A DNA stretch of 64,000 bases from Theristus sp. LFF4_11 (Eukaryota > Nematoda > Chromadorea > Monhysterida > Xyalidae). The position numbers and the translations under genes are program-made. The stretch is taken from positions 1 through 64,000 of the forward strand of contig JASANC010002485.1 in NCBI GenBank assembly GCA_030248135.1. Reading direction: 5' to 3'. The notes beneath the pieces are model-generated. The model saw nothing but the letters and a program-made list of their open reading frames with translations, was not told where the DNA came from and made no database searches. Positions 28,301-37,300 of this stretch are shown in pieces; the stretch's first letter is position 1; each line of letters begins with the position of its first letter.

Positions 28301-31300
28301 AGGTGCAATGGGTTGTGATTGGTCTTGCATGTTTTTTTGAAGTATCCTTAGAACCACTGTTTCATTTTCCGACCGTCAGTGCTCATTTTTTTCTAATTGC
28401 ATACAGTAAGTCAGTCGGTTACCTAACAAAATTTACAATCTATCAAGTGATGATGCAGCTGGTCGGCTGAACTCGAGTTTGAGCAATGACCATTCAGCAA
28501 GTCCATGATCGCGAGCACTCTTTTTTTAATCGTGCACAAAATTTTGAAATCCCCGAAAAGCTAAATGCTGAAAAAAACATTGATTTTCAGTGACCACCAG
28601 CTACAAATACACCGGTTGCGCGGAATGGTTCGACAGTGTGGTCTACGCAAAGATGGACGGGCACAAAACTGGCGCAGCCGACGTCGGCGGGTGGAGATTG
28701 AATGTACACCATCATTTCGACGTGCTCGGCGGAGTGCTCGAGAAAGGCGACGGCAGTGTGGTCTATCTCCGGGAACAGGTGCGCTTGTGGACGGTTGTTG
28801 TGATTTTTAGGCGATGTTTTTAGCCAGGGCTAACCCAGAGAAGCGTACAGAACGCCATTGAGTAGGGCGCCCATCGAGTTTTCTCTGTCATTAAGTGCCT
28901 ATACACCCCTCGGCGGGGCTCGATCCCCCGTGCGCACAGACAAGAGTCGAACGCACTACCACCAGGCCACGAGGTTGGGGAGAATCACTGCAATAGTGGT
29001 CGCTCATCGGTGGCCAATTCAAAAGCAGCCGGTTAAGCTGGCTTAAAAGGTCCCGACACACTGGTTATGATTTGGTGGGAGTTCCGTTAACACGCAACCA
29101 AAAACGTATGACCTATTTTTTCAAACGTGTCCCACTGAAATGACGTCATGTACCGCAAAACATGCGCTTGTCGTTCACAGCATACCAGATTTTCCGTTTA
29201 GCCGATTGCTTCCCGTAGACAAATGGTGAATGTCGAATCAGTCACACCAAACTGACATTTTAGTGCCTGTACTTTGACAAACAAGCAAATGACGTCACTT
29301 TAGTCCGGACACGTTTGAATAAATCCACATTAATAATTTTATCAAAAATCAAACTATGAAAACTATCAAAGTCTCGCTTGCGCAGGTGCCCGTTCTCTCA
29401 ACGACGGTCGGCACCGGCTCGCAGCGGTCGCTCTCGTGTCCGTTCTGCGACGCGTCCACCCTGCAGACGGCGTTGTTCATGCCGCAAGCGCTGGCGTCAG
29501 CCGCCAACGGTGTCCTCTACCTCGGCGACTACAATCTGATTCGTCAAGTGAACCTGCTCAACAACACCATTCACACGGTGCTCGAGCTCAGGTATAGTCG
29601 GATTGTTTCGCGAACTTTGCCTGGATGTGTTCTGATGCTAGGTAGACTGCGCTTTACTTAGGACACTAAAGGGGGAGGTGGCTATGCACGACAATAATGT
29701 TTGCATTCTGATTTTCACGTTTTGCTGTGTTCATCAGCTCACAAGTGTTTCGGTTCCGCTATATAAAAAAGTACATTCCGTCAGCACAAGATGGCACGCT
29801 GCCTCTGTTCCAGCACGGCCGACACCGTGCACGCGTACTATCTCGCCGTGAATCCGGTGACGAACGAGCTGTACATATCGCTGCCGTTACGCCGTCAAAT
29901 CTGGCGTCTCCCAGCGGCCAGCAGCGCCAGCGACGACGCGGCGGCGGCAGCGGCATCAGCGGCGGCGGCGTCGCACGACAGTCGCTCGCTGACGGCCAGC
30001 CAATCAGCGTTCGCCGGCGATCTTGCGTCGACGAGTACAGTCGGCAGTAGGCACATGGTCGTCGCCGGCACCGGCCAACCGTGTCTCAGTGGCGACTCGT
30101 GCGGCGACGGCGGCCCGGCCGAGCAGGCACGACTGACGTTCCCGAAGGGCATCGCGTTCGACGCGCACGGCAATCTGTTTGTCGCCGACGAACGCCGAAT
30201 CCGAAAGATCACCAACGGCGGACGCATCGAGACGCTGATCGGACGGACGAACGACGACCGCTGGCGACCGACCGACTGCCGGACGGACAGCAGAACGGAC
30301 GAGCTGCAACTGCGCTGGCCGACCAGTCTAGCGGTCGACGGCGCCAACGAGCGCCTGTTCGTGCTCGACTCCGACGTGGTCGTGCGCGTCGACGAGCGGG
30401 CGAACGCGGCGCGACTGCTGCTCGGCGCACCGGCGCACTGCGCTCAGTTGACCGACTCGTTCAACCGGAGTCGCCGCGTCACGCCGCTGCACGACGCCAC
30501 CGCCGTCGCGTGGCACGACACGTACGGCGTTCTGGTGGCCGAGAGCGACCGGCGGCGCGTGCATCGCGTGCGTGCGTTCGACACGAGCCACCCGGTAGCT
30601 CAGTCGTCGTTGGTGTTCGGCCGCGACAGCAAGTGCAACTGCGACCGCCGCAATTGTCCGTGCGACGACGACGGTCGCGCGACACTCGCCACCGAGGCGC
30701 ATCTGCACACTCCGATCGCGTTGGCCGTCGACACGGACGGCGTCGTGCATGTCGCCGACCAGGGCTCGCTGCGGCTTCGCGCCATTGCGCCCGTCGCACC
30801 ACGGTGGGACGCGAAACGCCAACAGTACGAGATCGACGACGGCGACACGCGCGAGGTGTACGTGTTCAATCGGTATGGCCTGCACAAGTCGACCGTGAAC
30901 CTATTGACCGACGAGTTCGTGTACAACTTCACGTACAACGTCGACACGTCCTACGGCAAGTTGACGCACGTCACCGGCGGCAATGGACGACGTCTGTTCC
31001 TGTTGCAACAGCCGCCGACGGAGGTGCACATCGAGAATGACCACCGACGCAAGTCGATCGCGTATCTGTCGGCGTTGGACGGACGAATGCACAAATACGT
31101 CACCGCTGACGGCGGCGTCACGCAGTTCGAGTACGAGAGGGACACGAAATTGTTGGTTGGACGAATCAACTCCGATCATGGTGCGTGCGACATGCATAGT
31201 TTGTCGAAATCTGTTTCTAATTTTTGAATTTACGGCAGCGATTATTGGTCGCTCTGGAGTGATTGATCATCAGTTATGTTGAAATGAAACTCTGTGAACG

Positions 31301-34300
31301 GGTTATTCAAAACTTGATTCGAATCCTGTTTGGGCACGAGTTTCAGAACGAGAAATAATTGGGTTGTGTGAAATGTAAGAGTTTGCCATTGGGCCCCATT
31401 CATTTTCAACAACAGCATAATCTTAAACTGCATTATGACATATGACTTGCTATCGCCATTTTCAGGCACATGGCACCATCGATACGACTCAACAACTGGA
31501 CGTTTGCTGGCGTCAATTTCACCGACGGGCACCGAATATCGCATCGATACCAGAGTCGAAGAAGATGGCATTGTGGCGGATCTGTTGATTAACGAACATC
31601 CGGTCACACGATATGTGGCCACCGAAACACAACTGATCCGCAAAGGTACGGAAAATATTGGATACTGCGGCGGCTGATGCTGCCGTTGCCGCTGGACTAT
31701 TTTCAACTGGAACTTTTTCGAGTTTTTCAGTAAAATTTTTGCCCAAGCACTTGCAAAATTTTGGTCACCCTCGTGGGCTTGGTGGTTGGTAGCGCAGGAT
31801 CAAAAATCCCGCCGAGTGGGTGTACCGGGAAACGTAATGACAGAAAAAACTCAATATACCGTAGGCGAGCCTACTTGACCGTGTTCGGTAGCTTTTTCGT
31901 TGGGCTCGCCCAAATTACGGTTCGTTTGTTCAACAACTCGTGCTCTCTGCAGATCTGTCCGAGCGGGCGGCGTCGCAACGACGCATCTTCTACCTGGACG
32001 GCGGCGCCTCGCTTCAGATCGACACCGACTTCAGTCGAACGCAGCTGGACAGTCGTACGCACGCGCTATTGTCGTCGGACGACACGGCCGTTCAAAAGCA
32101 CAAACTGACCATTCCCGCATCGGCCGTGACGTCACGTGACATGGCCGACATCACGACACGACTCGACTGGCGGCTGCACGTGCGTCGTCAGAGACTGTCG
32201 CCAACCGCCGATCATGGTCGCCAGTTGATGACGGCAAATGGCAAACGGCGTGTCGTCCAGGTTGGCCGACGCCTTCGGGTACGTTGACGCACACACACAC
32301 ACGATTTGTCGAATGTACAATTTGGAGTCTGAGTTTTTCTTTGAATGATTCCTGCCAAAAGAAAATTTAACAAATAGTGGTGTTTTACAGACATACTAAC
32401 TGACCAATGACTGACCGCTGTACAATTTTTGTCTGACACTATCTCGCTAATTTTTTCTGTTTTTTTTTGCAAACCAACTAATGACATAGTGAACAGTGAA
32501 CGCGCTAACAACAGTTATTATCAACAGTTGTTTTGGCGATACACTCGAAAAGTGAATGAACTAACAAGATTTGACAACTCAGTTGTCCAGAAAGTCTGTC
32601 CTGCATTTGGATTACCAATTTATCGTCCGTCCCTTGGTCATGCTGTGTGCGTTAACGTGCCGCAACTTTTTCATTTTTCAGTTTTGAAGCTTTTTGGATA
32701 TTCTGTTGAAACTGCTCGCGACCACCGTATGTTACGTTTGGTTGTTACTTTTTATTTACGTTCACTTCTCCTCAAATAAGTTAAGCAGGAAGCCTTTTAC
32801 GCTTTTTGGCATCCAACCACAAATGAAAGCTGGAACTACTTTTTGAACAACTATAATTAAATTAAATTAAAATATAATTATTTTTTAATTAAATTAAATT
32901 ATAATTAAATTACCCGCGTATAATTAAATTAAGAAAAACTTCCATTCAGGTGAATGGTGTCAACTTTTTCACCATCGTCTATTCACGTGCCCAAGCGACG
33001 GACACCGTATTCGACCAAAACAACGACAAACTGCTCACCGTTCACTACAACCATGATGGTATGAGTTCTGTTTAACTTTATTACCTTCATGGTGTTCGCC
33101 TGAATTCAAAGTTTCGAAATTGCCTCCTCAGGTATCCCAGTACGCTGGCAACCGGCCAATCAGGACCTCACAACGATGAACATCAGCTACGACCTCAGCG
33201 GCCAACTGGCCGGCTTCAGCTGGGGCGACCAGCATGGTCATTTCGAGTACGACTCTCAAAACCGCCTGGTGCAGCAAGCGGTCGGCCGAGCGCACGGCAC
33301 GCTGCTGCGCAAGTACGACTACGGCGAGCACAAAGTGACCGCGGTGGTCAGTTTTCTAATGTTCCTAGTTTTCTAAAAGGGGGATTTAGCAATTAGTTTT
33401 TTTGTGCGTACGCACGGACACGACACTTAAAAAAGATGGCCACGCGATTCAGAAATCGTGTCGCGGATGCTATCTCAATGGCATTACGGACACAGTTAGT
33501 TTGCGCACGGGATTTCGAACGCGACCTCTGTGCGTACGGACAAACAACTAAATGGTGTTTTCGCCTTAACCAATCAACGACACTCGCTGCCTGTTCATCC
33601 ATTGCGTTGAACGGACAGTAAGTCCGACTCAACAGCGGAGTCACCAATCACCGATCACCAGTCACCAGTCACCAACTTGCAGCCGCACACCGTGACGGTG
33701 CCGTCTGGTGTCGCCTACCAGTTGACGTACGACGCCCACGGCGCTCTACAGCACGTCACGACACCGGCCGGTGATCAGCATTCGTTCGTCGCTCTACAGT
33801 CGATCGGTCGCACCGTTCGCCTTCGCTTTGTGCCCGGACTGATTCGACCGTTCGCGGCGGCGTTCGACGATCGCCGACGGTTGCTCTCGGTGGCGTCGCC
33901 GTCCGACACGCAACGGGTGACGTTCGTACGAGACGATAGCGGACTGGTGAATCGTGTCTTGTTCGACGGACATCAGCAGCGGATTCGACGGCTGCCCGGT
34001 TCGCGCCTGATCACGTCGGTTGAATCGTCCTGGCAGGTGTGGTATTCATTTGAATTTTGAATGCTGTTATTGGGCTCTGATGCATCGCGCTCTATTTGAC
34101 TTGACTTCGAAACTTGACTGCACACGCGCCGTGCATGCACTATTCACAAATTTCAAAGCTACCGGTCTCCGAAAAACGTTCATTTCAGACCGTCCGTCTC
34201 ACTCGTCAAGGCCCGTTGGTGACGGAACTTCACGACAGTCACACACCAGCTGGCATTCCGTCCGCGATGGCGCTGAACGTGAGCACGACTGACTTTGGTG

Positions 34301-37300
34301 GTGCCGGCGGACACAGTAGCAGCGCGCACTTCCAGTACACCTACGACGATCATCTGCGAGTGGTCGGCGTCCAGGTCAGCAGGGCGTTCGGTCTCCGTGT
34401 TATACTGTATATGCTGTTCTTGCAGTTGTTGGACTTCCTGTCACATTTTCGGACTGTTTTGGGCGTTTTTGGATTTCCTGTCACATTTTCGGACTGTTTT
34501 GGGCGTTTTTAGACTTCCTGTCACATTTTCGGACTGTTTTGGGCGTTTTTGGACTTCCTGTCACATTTTCGGACTGTTTGGGCGTTTTTAGACTTTGAAC
34601 TCTTGGACATAGAGACCGCCATTAGTGTGGTGACGCACTGAAACGGGCGGAATGCCAGCCAACACAACAGCACGCGCGCGTGAGAGAGAAAACCAGATAT
34701 AAACTGAGCGGAGCTCTCCATTAAGATGAGCGTGAACGACGGCGAACACTCGATCGAGCGCGTCCAACTGAGCTACGAGCGACGGACGGGTCGTCTGAAG
34801 TCCGTGCGCGACTACACGCTGCAGTACGCGAGCGGTGCTGCCGCACAGACGCGACTGGTCGGGGCGCACGTGGTGGTCGAGCTGCTGCACGACGCGCAAC
34901 GCCGGTTGACGCAGATGCGGCTGTCGTTGCGCGGCAGGCCCGTCTGCAGACAGCGCGTCTCGTACGACCAGGCGGCGCGCGTCACCGCCGTCCGATTCAC
35001 CTACGCCGACGGCGTCGAGGCCGAACAGGTGCGGTGTTCAGTGGGCCGCGTTTTCCGGTGAAACAACGCTGTTGAAAGCGTTTTTTGCTTATTTAATTAC
35101 GAAACGGATCCTCGTAATAAACCGCGCTTTGAATCTCTGTCGAGCTGCCATTCTAGGCTGATGCCCGTAGCGAGTTCAGCTTAGTTGGAACCAGGTCTAC
35201 GTCACCAATCCGTATGGTTTTGAAGCCAGTTCATACTGACGTGCGCGGAAGTACATACGGTCGACGTCAAGTTAAAAACGCTATATCACGGCTGCCAGCT
35301 GGCACAGTAACACCAGCTAAGATCGGACAGGCCGCGCCGTACATTCAAACGTCTGAATAGACGGTATCATGCTAAAAACACAAACCCTGACGTGACGGGT
35401 CGCATACCGTCCCGAAATACAATATGCGGGACGGTGTTGAACACCCCTACAGGTGTTTCCGCAAACAAAAAACAACAACCCAGTTGGCGCTTTGCAGACG
35501 TACAACTACAACGTCGACGGCGGCCTCAGTCAGGTGACGATGTCGCACGCGCCGGACACACCGCGCAGCTGGACGGTCCACTACGACGTCGACGGTCGCC
35601 CACGGGCGTTGCACGGGCGCAGCATTGCGCTCACCGACGGCGGACGGGTGGCGAGTGTCGGCGACGTCGCGTACGCGTGGAATGCCGACGGTGCGTGCGC
35701 GCGTCGAGGCGATGAGCGATTCGAGTACGACTCGTTCGGTCGAATGGTGCGCGCCTGGCAGCACGGCGTCTATGAGGTCGTCTACGCCTACGACCGCCTC
35801 AGTCGACTGGTGATGCGACTGGTGCAAGGTGCGCGCGACCAATGTTCTGCGAAGTGTTGCGGTCATTTCTTGTGGAATGGCTGGTTTAGCCTTTTCTGTT
35901 TTTCTGCGTTCGAGCGCGTGTATAAGGCACTTAATGACAGAAACACTCGAAGGGCGCTCCATTTCGTGGCGTTCTCTCTGTCTCTCGGGTAGCCCTTTTC
36001 TAAAATTATCGCCTAACTCATTGTTTGTTTGTTTTATGAGTAGCAACGCCACGGTACTTCTGGGAGAGTTCTAGTAGTCATACTTGTGAGTCCACAGGGT
36101 TTTCATCAGAATGTAGGATGCACTGACTGATCATAGCAAACAGCTCGATGTGCCCGACCAGTCTGGAATTACCCGCTATGACCGATGAATTTCATCTCAA
36201 CAAGCAATAATTCCAGCCGAGAACGACCAGCTGACCGTTCAACATCTCTACTACGGTCTGCCGCATCGACCGCGCCTACTGACGCACGTCTTCGAGAATG
36301 GCGCACTGACGCAGTACTTTTACGACTCGCACGATCGGCTGTTTGCCGTCGAACGAGCGTCCGAGCGCTTCTATCTCGTGCTGGACATTGACAACACGCC
36401 GATGCTGGTGTACACGGAGGACGGCGCGTTGCACAAACGCGTCATCAGAGATCCGTTCGGCAATGTCGAATTGGTTGGTGAAGAGTGTACTGGATTTACA
36501 ATTGTTGTTGGTAAATTGCGGCAGACTTGCGGTTGACTATCACCCGATCAGAATTTGGCAAATATCGTATTTGTTCGAGTTCGAACTCTCGACTCAAACC
36601 ATGTTCAATTCCCCCTCGCTTTCTGTTGATTGGATTGATTGATCATAGTGACACAGTGAACAACAAGCAAAACAACAAAAAAGTACATCAAAAACCACCG
36701 ATTCTGAATGTGTTTCAGGAAGATAGGTAAATCATATCATGGATACTTTGGAGAACAGTAATCTAAATCCTAAATAACACTGGTGGATAGACGGCTGAAG
36801 TGTAACTATTGTGATTTAGTGAAACGTGCCCGAAGTAAAATGACGTCAATTGATTTAAAAACGTCCGTTTGTCAAAATACAGGCACTAAAATGTCAATTT
36901 GGTGTGACTGATTCGACATTCATTATTTGTTTACGGGAAGAAATCGGTTAAACGGAAAGTCTGTTTGCTGGGAACGGCAAGCGCATATTTGGCGGCACAT
37001 GACGTCATTTCAGTGGGACACGTTTAAAAAAATAGGTCATACTAATGTTCGCACGCTCACAAGTCTCTTCTCTCGCTGTCGCAGGACACAAATCCGTCCT
37101 TCCAACTGTTGCTCGGTCACCGCGGTTTCGTGCAAGACGTCGAGTCGGGTGTGACGATTATCAACGGGCGTCCGTTGGACACGCTGTCCGGGCGCTTCAT
37201 GTCGATCGACGCGCTCTCCGTGGTCGCCGACGACTTGGACGTGTCCCTGCCGGAGCTGGTGCACGTCTACGACACGCGCCAGCGGCAGCAGCTCGTCGGC

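Noticed and set aside
30081..31040. 319-codon Arg-rich open frame within teneurin exon 18, and similar long antisense frames
   Set aside because: Shadow frames caused by GC-rich codons in the NHL exon; composition is Arg/Ala-rich without domains.
35447..36052. 201-codon minus-strand open frame across teneurin exon 26
   Set aside because: Antisense shadow of the YD-repeat exon extending into a SINE fragment; no supporting splice or domain evidence.
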